Positions 1-7,607 of a stretch of 11,997 nt of DNA are shown one piece after another. Below the pieces are notes generated by a model. It was not told where the DNA came from, ran no database searches, and worked only from the letters and a program-made list of their open reading frames with translations. Position 1 is the first letter of the stretch. Every line of letters begins with the position of its first letter. This stretch comes from JBEKHI01 sp050012355. Its GTDB lineage: Bacteria > Actinomycetota > Actinomycetes > Streptosporangiales > Streptosporangiaceae. The stretch spans positions 1 to 11,997 of the forward strand of contig JBEKHI010000261.1 in NCBI GenBank assembly GCA_050012355.1, read 5' to 3'. Both the position numbers and the translations under genes were made by a program.

Positions 1-1172
1 ATGGCGAGCGGGTCATCGGCTCATGGGCGGCGGGGAGCCCAGAGGAGGCCCTGGCGTTCTTCCGCCGCAAGTACGAATCACTCGAAACCGAGGTCACCCT
101 GCTCGAGCAGCGGCTGGCAGCCACCGACGTGACGCCAGCCGCTGCGCAGTCCACGGTCGAGCGGCTGCTGGGTTCGGTCTCGGACGCGAATGCTCTCGGT
201 GACCTGGACGGGCTCCGCTCCCGGCTCGAGGCACTGCGGGACCGGGTCGGGCACCGGCGCGAAGAGGTCAAGGCCGCCCGTGAGCACGCCAGGGAGCAGG
301 CCAAGGAGATCAAGGAGCGGATCGTCGCCGAGGCCGAGCAGATCGCCACCGAGGCCACCCAGTGGAAGATCAGCGGCGAGCGCCTCTCTGAGCTGCTCGA
401 AGCCTGGAAGACCGCGCCGCATGCCGACCGGGCCGCCGAGGCGGTGCTGTGGAAGCGGCTGTCCGCCGCCCGGAACCAGTTCGCCAAGCGGCGCAAGCAG
501 TACTTCAGCGCGCTGGAGTCCGAGCGCGATAGCGTCAAGCTCCGCAAGGAGAAGATCGTCTCCGAGGCGGAGTCGCTGTCGACCTCCACCGCCTGGGGGC
601 CGACCTCGGCGGCGTTCCGTGACCTGATGCGGGCCTGGAAGGAAGCCGGCCGGGCCAGCCGCGAGGTCGAGGCCGAGCTGTGGAAACGGTTCCGCGACGC
701 CCAGGACAGGTTCTTCTCCGCCCGCGCCGAGATCTACTCCGCCAAGGAGAACGAGCTACGCGACAACGCCACGGCGAAGGAGAGCCTGCTGGCCGAGGCC
801 CAGGCGCTGGTCCCCGTCACCGACCTGCGCGGCGCCCGGACCGTGCTGCGCTCCATCCAGGAGCGCTGGGAGACGGCCGGACCGGTGCCACGCGACCTGC
901 GGGACCGGCTGGAGTCCGGGCTGCGCAAGGTCGAGGAGGCGGTACGCCGGGCCGAGGACGCCCAGTGGCGCCGCACCAACCCGGAGGCGCTAGCCCGCGC
1001 CGAGGGCACGGTGGCCCAGCTCCGCACCGCGATCACCGGCCTCGAGCAGCAACTGGAGAAGGCACAGGCCCGCGGCGACGAGAAATCCGTCAAGGACGCC
1101 GAGGAAGCCCTCGAGGCCCGCCGTTCCTGGCTCACCGAGGCCGAGCGCACCCTCGCGGAGTTCAGCGGCTGA
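1..1172 (+). CDS. DUF349 domain-containing coiled-coil protein (5' partial)
   Basis: The reading frame is already open at the left edge (first full codon at position 3, visible residues GERVIGSWAAGSPEEALAFF). The GTG at 129 is therefore internal, and roughly 20 N-terminal residues probably lie outside the window. About 389 residues are visible. The protein is almost entirely charged alpha-helix with at least three DUF349-type repeats, at about 354-520, 592-745 and 813-980. Each has a pattern like LLEAWK or LMRAWKEAG followed by LWKRF-x-x-A-x-x-x-F. The last ~70 residues form a Gln/Glu/Ala-rich coiled coil that ends in a conventional stop. There is no signal peptide or membrane segment in the visible part, so it is probably cytosolic. 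Its biochemical function is unknown to me. It converges on rel, and I recall the same neighbour pair in other actinomycetes, but adjacency alone does not show a role in (p)ppGpp signalling. Confidence 0.9.
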   Translation, partial: GERVIGSWAAGSPEEALAFFRRKYESLETEVTLLEQRLAATDVTPAAAQSTVERLLGSVSDANALGDLDGLRSRLEALRDRVGHRREEVKAAREHAREQAKEIKERIVAEAEQIATEATQWKISGERLSELLEAWKTAPHADRAAEAVLWKRLSAARNQFAKRRKQYFSALESERDSVKLRKEKIVSEAESLSTSTAWGPTSAAFRDLMRAWKEAGRASREVEAELWKRFRDAQDRFFSARAEIYSAKENELRDNATAKESLLAEAQALVPVTDLRGARTVLRSIQERWETAGPVPRDLRDRLESGLRKVEEAVRRAEDAQWRRTNPEALARAEGTVAQLRTAITGLEQQLEKAQARGDEKSVKDAEEALEARRSWLTEAERTLAEFSG

Positions 1173-1183
1173 GCATCTTCGCG

Positions 1184-1239
1184 CCCCATGAATGTCCCAC
1201 CGATGGGCCTATGACGCTAGCGATGGGACATCGATGGGG
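1184..1239. terminator. Bidirectional terminator hairpin between convergent DUF349 gene and rel
   Basis: The 88-bp gap between the two convergent stop codons holds 19-nt inverted arms at 1184-1202 and 1221-1239, separated by 18 nt. Sixteen of 19 positions are Watson-Crick in the rightward RNA. In the leftward (rel) RNA two of the three mismatches become G-U wobbles, leaving one C-C mismatch, so the fold is better for rel mRNA. It starts 11 nt after the DUF349 stop and 21 nt after the rel stop. Neither side has a clear U-tract, which is common for actinobacterial terminators. The heptamer CGATGGG occurs three times here (1201, 1221, 1232); two of the copies fall in the right arm. Confidence 0.7.
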
Positions 1240-1260
1240 TCAGGGGGTACGGCGCGCCGG

Positions 1261-3819
1261 TTAGCTCGGGGCGCGGTAGACGTCGTATACGCCGTCTACG
1301 CCGCGGACGGCTCGCAGCACCGCGCCTAGGTGCTTGGGGTCGCCCATCTCGAAGGTGAACCGGCTGACGGCTACCCGGTCGCTGGTCGTGGTGACCGAGG
1401 CGGACAGGATGTTCACGTGCTGGTCCGACAGCACCCGCGTCACGTCCGACAGCAGCCTGGTCCGGTCCAGCGCCTCGACCTGGATGTTCACCAGGAAGAC
1501 CGACGCCTCGCTGGGCGCCCAGCGAACCGGCACCAGCCGCTCGCGCTGAGTCTCGGTGAGGTGCTCCAGGTTGGCGCAGTCCACCCGGTGCACCGAAACG
1601 CCGTGCCCGTGGGTCACAAAGCCCTGAATCTCGTCGCCCGGTACCGGGGTGCAGCACTTGGACAGCCGCACCCAGACGTCCTGTGCGCCCTCGACCTCGA
1701 CGCCAGAGTCGCCAGGGGCGTGCGGCCGCGGCACCTTGACCGGGAGCGTGGTCTCGGCGATGTCCTCCTGCGCGCCAGCGAGGCCGCCGACCGAGCGGAC
1801 CAGCTTGGACACCACCGACTGGGCGCTGACCCGGCCCTCGCCGACCGCCGCGTACAGCGCGGACAGGTCGTGGTAGCGCAGCTCACGCGCCACCTGGAGC
1901 AGCGACTCACCGGTCACCAGACGCTGCACGGGCAGCCCCTGCTTGCGCATGATCCTGGCGATCATGTCCTTGCCGGCCTCGACCGCGGCTTCCCGTCGTT
2001 CCTTGGAGAACCACTGCCGGATCTTGTTCTTGGCCCGCGCGGACTTGACGAACTTCAGCCAGTCCCTGCTCGGCCCGGCCTCCTGCGCCTTGGAGGTGAA
2101 GATCTCGACGGTGTCGCCGTTGTCCAGCGTGGATTCCAGCGCCACCAGACGGCCGTTGACCCGCGCCCCGATCGTGCGGTGCCCGACCTCGGTGTGGATC
2201 GAGTAGGCGAAGTCCACCGGGGTCGCGCCCTGCGGAAGCGCGATCACCTCACCGCGCGGGGTGAACACGTAGACCTCGGCCGCCGCGAGGTCGAACCGCA
2301 GCGAGTCGAGGAACTCGGCCGGGTCCTCGGTCTCCTTCTGCCAGTCGACGAGCTGGCGCAGCCAGCCCATCTCCTGCGCCTCGTCCTTGGCCCCGCCATG
2401 ACCGGCACCGAAGATGGTCTCTTCCTTGTACTTCCAGTGCGCGGCGATGCCGTATTCGGCCCGCTTGTGCATGCTCCAGGTACGGATCTGCAGCTCCACC
2501 GCCTTGCCGCCCGGCCCGATGACCGTGGTGTGCAGCGACTGGTACATGTTGAACTTCGGCATCGCGATGTAGTCCTTGAACCGGCCGGGGACCGGGTTCC
2601 ATCGCGCGTGGATCGTGCCGAGTACCGCGTAACAGTCCCGCACCGAGTCGACCAGGACCCGGATGCCTACCAGGTCATAGATGTCGTCGAAGCCGACGTT
2701 GCGGGCGATCATCTTCTGGTAGATCGAGTAATAGTGCTTCGGCCTGCCGGTCACCGAGGACTTGATCCTGGCCTCGTGCAGGTCGGTGGAGACGTCGGCC
2801 TTGACCTCCTCGATGAAGGTCTCACGCCGCGGCGCGCGCTCGGACACCATCCTGGCGATCTCGTCGTACCGCTTCGGGTACAGCGTCGCGAAGGCGAGGT
2901 CCTCCAGCTCCCACTTCAGGTTGTTCATCCCGAGGCGGTGCGCCAGCGGGGCGAAGATCTCAAGAACCTCGCGCGACTTGCGCTCCTGCTTGTGCCGCGG
3001 CAGGTAGCGGATGGTCCGCATGTTGTGCAGCCGGTCAGCGAGCTTGATGACAAGGACCCGGATGTCACGTGACATCGCGACGACCATCTTCCGCACGGTC
3101 TCCGCCTCGGCGGAGTCGCCGTACCTGACCTTGTCCAGCTTGGTCACGCCATCGACCAGCGCCGCCACGTCCTCGCCGAACTCGCCGCGCAACTCCACCA
3201 GCGTGTACGGCGTGTCCTCGATCGTGTCGTGCAGCAGCGCGGCGGCGATCGTATCGGTGTTCATCCCCAGCTCGGCCAGGATGGTCGCCACCGCGAGCGG
3301 GTGGGTGATGTACGGGTCACCGGACTTGCGCTTCTGCTCCCGGTGCCAGTAAGCCGCTACCTCGTAGGCCCGCTCGATGATCCTGATGTCGGCCTTGGGA
3401 TGGGTGGCGCGCACCGTCTTGATCAGCGGTTCGAGTACCGGGTTCACACCGGTCCCCCGCGGGGCGCCAAGCCGCGCCAGCCGCCGGCGCACCCCGACGC
3501 CCGGGGATGGCGCGTCTCGCGCCTCGCGCGCTTCCGCCGCCGAGGTACGGGGCCGGGCGCTGCCCGTGGCCCTCGTCCTGACCGTCGGGGGCTTAGCTGG
3601 CGTCCGCTTAGCGGCCCCGGTCTTAGCGGGGCTCGTCTTCGCGGAACTGGTCCGGTCGGACACGGCCGGGGGCAGCACTGCACCAGGCATGGCATCCGGC
3701 GTCTCGGCTGGCTGGACAGTGGGAGATTCGCGGGATTCGTCGTCAGCGACGTCCGCTACTTCCCCGGTCCGGGCAGCTTCGGCGCTGGCCGTGCCGGTCA
3801 TGACTACCTCACCGGGCAC
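1261..3819 (-). CDS. relA: Bifunctional (p)ppGpp synthetase/hydrolase, RelA/SpoT (Rel) family
   Basis: This is a full-length long RSH enzyme of 852 residues from the GTG at 3819. It transfers pyrophosphate from ATP to GDP/GTP to make the stringent alarmone, and hydrolyses it. Residues 1-125 are an Ala/Pro/Lys/Arg-rich, probably disordered extension. The hydrolase domain follows with ITHPLAV (His173), the HD pair His197-Asp198 and RLHNMRT, so hydrolysis should be intact. The synthetase domain has RFKD at 413-416, the motif of bifunctional rather than RelA-only enzymes, then NMYQSLHTTV. TGS lies near 515-575, the Cys-rich segment with CC and DC around 722-748, and ACT from about 771 to the end. 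Two starts compete: GTG at 3819, with AAGGAG 5 nt upstream, and ATG at 3801 (MTGTASAE), with GGTGAGG 5 nt upstream. I chose 3819. It is last in the leftward run, 80 bp after apt. Confidence 0.97.
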   Translation of the reverse strand: MPGEVVMTGTASAEAARTGEVADVADDESRESPTVQPAETPDAMPGAVLPPAVSDRTSSAKTSPAKTGAAKRTPAKPPTVRTRATGSARPRTSAAEAREARDAPSPGVGVRRRLARLGAPRGTGVNPVLEPLIKTVRATHPKADIRIIERAYEVAAYWHREQKRKSGDPYITHPLAVATILAELGMNTDTIAAALLHDTIEDTPYTLVELRGEFGEDVAALVDGVTKLDKVRYGDSAEAETVRKMVVAMSRDIRVLVIKLADRLHNMRTIRYLPRHKQERKSREVLEIFAPLAHRLGMNNLKWELEDLAFATLYPKRYDEIARMVSERAPRRETFIEEVKADVSTDLHEARIKSSVTGRPKHYYSIYQKMIARNVGFDDIYDLVGIRVLVDSVRDCYAVLGTIHARWNPVPGRFKDYIAMPKFNMYQSLHTTVIGPGGKAVELQIRTWSMHKRAEYGIAAHWKYKEETIFGAGHGGAKDEAQEMGWLRQLVDWQKETEDPAEFLDSLRFDLAAAEVYVFTPRGEVIALPQGATPVDFAYSIHTEVGHRTIGARVNGRLVALESTLDNGDTVEIFTSKAQEAGPSRDWLKFVKSARAKNKIRQWFSKERREAAVEAGKDMIARIMRKQGLPVQRLVTGESLLQVARELRYHDLSALYAAVGEGRVSAQSVVSKLVRSVGGLAGAQEDIAETTLPVKVPRPHAPGDSGVEVEGAQDVWVRLSKCCTPVPGDEIQGFVTHGHGVSVHRVDCANLEHLTETQRERLVPVRWAPSEASVFLVNIQVEALDRTRLLSDVTRVLSDQHVNILSASVTTTSDRVAVSRFTFEMGDPKHLGAVLRAVRGVDGVYDVYRAPS

Positions 3820-3824
3820 TCGCG

Positions 3825-3830
3825 CTCCTT
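3825..3830 (-). promoter_or_regulatory. Shine-Dalgarno site deciding the rel start
   Basis: AAGGAG, read on the minus strand, lies 5 nt before the GTG at 3817-3819. A second site (GGTGAGG) lies inside the first codons, 5 nt before the in-frame ATG at 3799-3801. Both spacings are good, so initiation could occur at either codon and give proteins differing by six residues. Confidence 0.55.
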
Positions 3831-3842
3831 ACATCTGCCGAA

Positions 3843-3860
3843 TCATCAGTCTACTGATGA
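3843..3860. promoter_or_regulatory. 18-nt dyad in the apt-rel gap (operator or hairpin)
   Basis: TCATCAGTCTACTGATGA has perfect 8-nt inverted arms around a 2-nt centre, in the 80-bp gap upstream of rel. It is AT-richer than its surroundings. On the minus strand it contains TAGACT, a TAnnnT-type -10 candidate (3848-3853), but I see no convincing -35 at 16-18 nt. It could be an operator over a rel promoter or a small hairpin in the apt-rel mRNA. The absence of a T-tract and the short stem make it a poor terminator. Confidence 0.4.
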
Positions 3861-3899
3861 ACTGTAACGACGGATGCCACCCTTGGGATTCCCAGCGGG

Positions 3900-4427
3900 C
3901 TATACGATGTACAGGGAGCGTATGTCCAGGCCAGGGAGCTTTTCCCGGCCGTTGAGGAAAGACAGCTCAATCAGCATCGCGATCCCGGCCACGATAGCGC
4001 CGGACATACCGACCAGATCGGCGGTGGCCTGGGCCGTCCCGCCGGTGGCCAGCACGTCGTCCACGATCAGTACCCGCTCCCCGGGAGCGAACGCGTCCTG
4101 GTGCACCTCGAGGGTCGCCCGGCCGTACTCCAGCTCATAATCCTGGGAGTAGGTGGCGGCGGGAAGCTTGCCCTTCTTGCGCACCGGCACGAATCCAGCG
4201 TCCAGCCGCAGCGCCACCGGGGCGGCGAGGATGAAACCACGCGCCTCGATGCCCGCCACCTTGTCGACCGGCCCGTGGCCAGCCGCCAGCCCGTCTACCA
4301 CGGCCGAGAAAGCCGCCGCGTCCGCCAGCAGCGGGGTGATGTCCTTGAACACCACCCCCGGCTGCGGGTAGTCGGAGATATCGCGGATCCGGGATTTTAT
4401 CAGCGTGCCGAGGTCGTCCGATGACAT
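3900..4427 (-). CDS. apt: Adenine phosphoribosyltransferase
   Basis: The 175-residue protein converts adenine and PRPP to AMP and pyrophosphate (purine salvage, cytosol). Near the N-terminus is the family pattern IRDISDYPQPGVVFKDITPL (13-32). EARGFI is at 61-66, the flexible-loop region RKKGKLPAATYSQDYELEYG at about 83-102, and the PRPP-binding motif VLIVDDVLATGGT at 119-131. The length fits the family. The same frame stays open upstream to 4895, but that part is the shadow of secF. The ATG at 4427 gives the expected N-terminus (MSSDDLG) and lies 7 nt after the secF stop. There is no strong Shine-Dalgarno site, so translation probably depends on coupling to secF. Placement beside rel joins two genes of purine-nucleotide metabolism. 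Confidence 0.96.
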   Translation of the reverse strand: MSSDDLGTLIKSRIRDISDYPQPGVVFKDITPLLADAAAFSAVVDGLAAGHGPVDKVAGIEARGFILAAPVALRLDAGFVPVRKKGKLPAATYSQDYELEYGRATLEVHQDAFAPGERVLIVDDVLATGGTAQATADLVGMSGAIVAGIAMLIELSFLNGREKLPGLDIRSLYIV

Positions 4428-4434
4428 ACCGGTG

Positions 4435-5721
4435 CTACCGCCGCTTCTTCCGTGCGCTGCTGCGGCTGCCACCGCTCGGACGCCGCTGCGCGGCTGTGTT
4501 ACGCCGTGGCTGCTGCCGGGAAATCTGCCGGGCCGGTTCGTCGGCGGGCGGCACCGCTGAGCCGACGGCCTGGCTCTCGGCGGCATCCGGCCCGCCGTCG
4601 GCGTCCGGTACGTCGCGGTCGCTCTCGGCGCTGAAATCATTGCTGCCGACTGGCGCCGATGCCGACGCGACGGACACGCTGGCGCTCGCGACACCGGCCC
4701 CGGCGACACCCGCCCCGGCCCGGGCAGGAGCGCGCCGAGCGGCGCGGCCGCCGGCTTCGCGCTTGGCGAGCCTCGCGGCGAGCGCCTTAAACTGCGGCTC
4801 GCGCTCCTTGAGCTGCGCGAGCACCGGGGTGGCGATGAAGATCGAGGAGTAGGTGCCGGACAGCATGCCGACGAACAGCACCAGCGCCAGGTCATTCAGC
4901 TCGCCCACGCCGAGAATCCCGCCACCGATGAACAGGATCGAGGCGACCGGGAGCAGCGCGATGAGCGAGGTGTTGATGGATCTGACCAGGGTCTGGTTCA
5001 GCGCCAGGTTGGCCGCCTGGCTATAGGTCGACTTCTGGGTGGTCAGCAGGCCAGCGGTATTCTCCCGTACCTTGTCGAACACCACCACCGTGTCGTACAG
5101 CGAGTACCCGAGGATGGTGAGCAGCCCGGTGATCGTGGCGGGACTGACCTGAAAACCGGTCAGCGCGTAGACGCCGACCGTGATCATGATGTCGTGCAGC
5201 AACGCGATGAACGCCGCCGACGCCATCTTCCACTCGAACGCGATCGACAGGTAGATCACCACGAGGACAAGAAAGACGATCAGCGCCTCGATGGCCTTGT
5301 TCGTGATCGAGCCGCCCCAGCTTGGCCCCACCAGCTGGACGCCGACGTTGTTCTGCGAGATGCCGAGCACGTGCGAGAGCGTCGCCTGCACGGTATCGCT
5401 CTGATTGGTGGTGAGCGTCTTGGTCGTCACCTGCCAGGTGGCATGCGACCCGACACCGACAGTCTGCACCGTGGCGCCGGTGATACCGGCCGCGACCATC
5501 GCGTTCGAGATCTGAGGGGCCGACGCCGCGTGATCAATGAAGGTGAAGACCGCGCCGCCGGTGAAGTCGACGCTGAAGTTCAGCCCGCGCACCGCCAGCG
5601 CGATCAAGCTCACCAGCAGGATGGCGCCGGAGATCGTGTACCACAACCGCCGGCGATTGACGAAGTCGAACGAGACCTCGCCTCGGTAAAGCCGTCCGCC
5701 GATGTTGCCCACGCGGGACAT
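4435..5721 (-). CDS. secF: Sec translocon accessory protein SecF
   Basis: SecF pairs with SecD to pull secreted proteins across the membrane using the proton gradient. Counting from the second Met (428 residues), TM1 is about 27-46, followed by VDFTGG (51-56), a short extracytoplasmic P4-like domain, and then five membrane segments. The conserved GYSLYDTVVVFDKVREN (205-221) carries the membrane Asp210 of the SecDF proton path, and RSINTSL follows at 247-253. The cytosolic tail from about 304 is unusually long (~125 residues): Ala/Ser/Val-rich, then acidic (~362-384), then strongly basic, ending RKKRR. Two ATGs are adjacent. The one at 5719-5721 is 4 nt from GGGAGG (5726-5731), while the one at 5722-5724 is only 1 nt away, so I use the second. 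The secD stop overlaps it as TGATG. Confidence 0.95.
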   Translation of the reverse strand: MSRVGNIGGRLYRGEVSFDFVNRRRLWYTISGAILLVSLIALAVRGLNFSVDFTGGAVFTFIDHAASAPQISNAMVAAGITGATVQTVGVGSHATWQVTTKTLTTNQSDTVQATLSHVLGISQNNVGVQLVGPSWGGSITNKAIEALIVFLVLVVIYLSIAFEWKMASAAFIALLHDIMITVGVYALTGFQVSPATITGLLTILGYSLYDTVVVFDKVRENTAGLLTTQKSTYSQAANLALNQTLVRSINTSLIALLPVASILFIGGGILGVGELNDLALVLFVGMLSGTYSSIFIATPVLAQLKEREPQFKALAARLAKREAGGRAARRAPARAGAGVAGAGVASASVSVASASAPVGSNDFSAESDRDVPDADGGPDAAESQAVGSAVPPADEPARQISRQQPRRNTAAQRRPSGGSRSSARKKRR

Positions 5722-7604
5722 CATGCCTCCCTGGTGCTGGCAGGGCCGGAGCCAGAAGAACTAGGAGCGCGGCTCGCCCGGCCGGCCGGCTGGCGGCGGA
5801 CCGACGATCGCCACGGTGTCTTGGCGCCCAGCCGGTCCGGCGACAGCCCGGACAAGCGATGGCCGTTTCCGAAGAACTTCGTCCTGGCCAGCAGGGTCAC
5901 CGCGGGCTTGGTGAACAGGAAGACCACCACCACGTCGATGACCGTGGTCAGGCCCAGCGTGTAGGCGAAACCACGCACCTCGCCGATGGCTAGCTCATAC
6001 AGCACGAGCGCCGCGAGGAACGACACCGTGTCGGAGACCAGGATGGTGCGTCGTGCCCGCCGCCAGCCGCTTTCCACCGCGGGCCGCAGCGACTTTCCGT
6101 CGCGCACCTCGTCGCGCAATCGCTCGAAGAACACCACGAACGAGTCGGCGGTGATGCCGACCGCGACGATCAGGCCGGCGATGCCGGCGAGCTCGAGGCC
6201 GAAGTTCTGGTACTTGGTCAGCAGCACCACGGCCAGATAGGCGAGCCCGGCCGCGATCAGCAGGCTGGCCACCGACACGATGGCCAGGCCCCGGTAGTAG
6301 GCGAAGGAGTACACGATGACCAGGACGAAACCGATCAGCGCGGCGATCAGGCCGGCGATAAGCGAGTCGTGCCCGACCGTCGGCGAGACCGACTGGCTAT
6401 CCAGCACGCTGAAGGTCAGCGGAAGGGAGCCGTACTTGATCACGTTCGTCAGGAACGTCGCGTACTGCTCCGTGAAGCTACCTTGGATCTGGAACTGCCC
6501 GGTGGTGAGGGCCGCCTCGCTGGCTGGCGCCGCGATCACGTCACCGTCAAGCACGACACCGGTCTGCGACAGGAAGTAGTCGTCCAGGTTCTCGCTGGAT
6601 TCGTAGCTCTGGTAATCCGCGTACTGCTTGGTGGTGAGGGTGCCGAAGGCGGCGGCCGCCTTGCTGTTCAGCGTGATGCTCACCACCCAGGAGCTGCCGG
6701 ATGTGTCAAGCTCCGGAGCGGCCGACTTCACCTCCGCCCCGAGGACGGTCGCGGGGCCGAGCACGTACTTGGTACCGCTGGAGTCGCAGGAGACGACCTG
6801 GCTGTCCGGGTTGTCGTAGTCGGCCGAGGTGTACCCGAGCTTGGTCTTCCAGCTGTCGTCCACGTTCGTTTGCGAGGTCGTCGGCGTGCAGCTCAGCTTC
6901 TCGAACTGCTGGAATACGTCCGCTTTGACCTCGGACTTGTCGCCGTAATAGCTCGTCGCCGCGGTCGATGACGCGCTCGCGGACGCGCTGGCCTTGGGAG
7001 TGGCCGACGCCGATGCCTTGGGCGTCGTCGAGGCGGAAGCGGTTGCCGACGGGGACGCGGACGCGGCGTTATGGTCAATTTTTGCCGTCGTCTTGGCAGT
7101 GGACGTGGCCGACGCGGACGGCTTCGCGGAGGCGGACGGCGAGGCCGACGCCTTCGGAGATGCCGACGCGGACGTGCTGGGGGTCGGGGTCGTGTACTCC
7201 TCGGCGAGCAGGACGGGCCGGAAGAACAGCACGGCCGGGGTGGTGACCAGTTTGATCACCGAAGACGAGGACCCGCCGGGCACCGAGACGTTGATCAGGT
7301 CGGTGCCCTCGGTGCTCACCTCAGCACCCGAGTTACCGGTTCCGTTGACCCGGTTCTCCAGAATGGTCTGGGCGGTCGACAGGTCGGCGGCGGTCGGCAG
7401 GCCGCCCTTGAGCGTGGTCGCCTTGAGCGTCACCTGGGTCCCGCTGGACAGGTCAAGGCCGAGCCCCACCCGGAAATCCTTCGACCACTTGCCGGGGGTC
7501 AACGTATTCGAACTGGTGATCGATACGAGCATGATCAGCGCGATCACGCCCAGCGCTGCTAGCGCCCGCCACGGCCGGGGGACGCTCCTGGATGGGGGAG
7601 CCAC
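5721..7604 (-). CDS. secD: Sec translocon accessory protein SecD
   Basis: The 627-residue protein is the partner of SecF in proton-driven protein export. TM1 is about 13-31. The D1 motif follows as GLGLDLSSGTQV (47-58), with Ser where the family usually has the first Gly of GG. The first periplasmic domain (NRVNGTGNSGAEVS) is interrupted at 138-214 by a Ser/Ala/Pro/Lys/Thr low-complexity insert. The second part has LDGDVIAAP (352-360). Five TM segments lie between about 412 and 575, including VAVGITADSFVVFFERLRDE with the membrane Asp487, then RRARRTILVSDTVSFLAA. The cytosolic tail (~585-627) is Arg-rich. The GTG start at 7604 lies 3 nt after the yajC stop and has only a weak Shine-Dalgarno, so coupling to yajC is likely. 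The stop overlaps the secF start. Confidence 0.96.
   Translation of the reverse strand: MAPPSRSVPRPWRALAALGVIALIMLVSITSSNTLTPGKWSKDFRVGLGLDLSSGTQVTLKATTLKGGLPTAADLSTAQTILENRVNGTGNSGAEVSTEGTDLINVSVPGGSSSSVIKLVTTPAVLFFRPVLLAEEYTTPTPSTSASASPKASASPSASAKPSASATSTAKTTAKIDHNAASASPSATASASTTPKASASATPKASASASASSTAATSYYGDKSEVKADVFQQFEKLSCTPTTSQTNVDDSWKTKLGYTSADYDNPDSQVVSCDSSGTKYVLGPATVLGAEVKSAAPELDTSGSSWVVSITLNSKAAAAFGTLTTKQYADYQSYESSENLDDYFLSQTGVVLDGDVIAAPASEAALTTGQFQIQGSFTEQYATFLTNVIKYGSLPLTFSVLDSQSVSPTVGHDSLIAGLIAALIGFVLVIVYSFAYYRGLAIVSVASLLIAAGLAYLAVVLLTKYQNFGLELAGIAGLIVAVGITADSFVVFFERLRDEVRDGKSLRPAVESGWRRARRTILVSDTVSFLAALVLYELAIGEVRGFAYTLGLTTVIDVVVVFLFTKPAVTLLARTKFFGNGHRLSGLSPDRLGAKTPWRSSVRRQPAGRASRAPSSSGSGPASTREA
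6963..7193 (-). repeat. Low-complexity Ser/Ala/Pro/Lys-coding tract within secD
   Basis: About 77 codons (SecD residues 138-214) are dominated by Ser and Ala, with Thr, Pro and Lys. Short units such as SPKASAS, TPKASAS and SASASA recur imperfectly. The DNA is a degenerate array of GCGTCG/GTCCGC-like hexamers. It sits in the extracytoplasmic region of SecD as a likely disordered linker. The antisense strand shows a long open frame here purely because of this composition. Confidence 0.8.
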
Positions 7605-7607
7605 GTG

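Noticed and set aside
1330..3072. 580-codon rightward open frame opposite rel
   Set aside because: GC-rich codon bias creates open antisense frames; the rel protein on the other strand has all its domains intact.
3884..3894. TGGGATTCCCA small palindrome just after the apt stop, considered as a terminator
   Set aside because: The stem is only 5 bp around one base and there is no T-tract.
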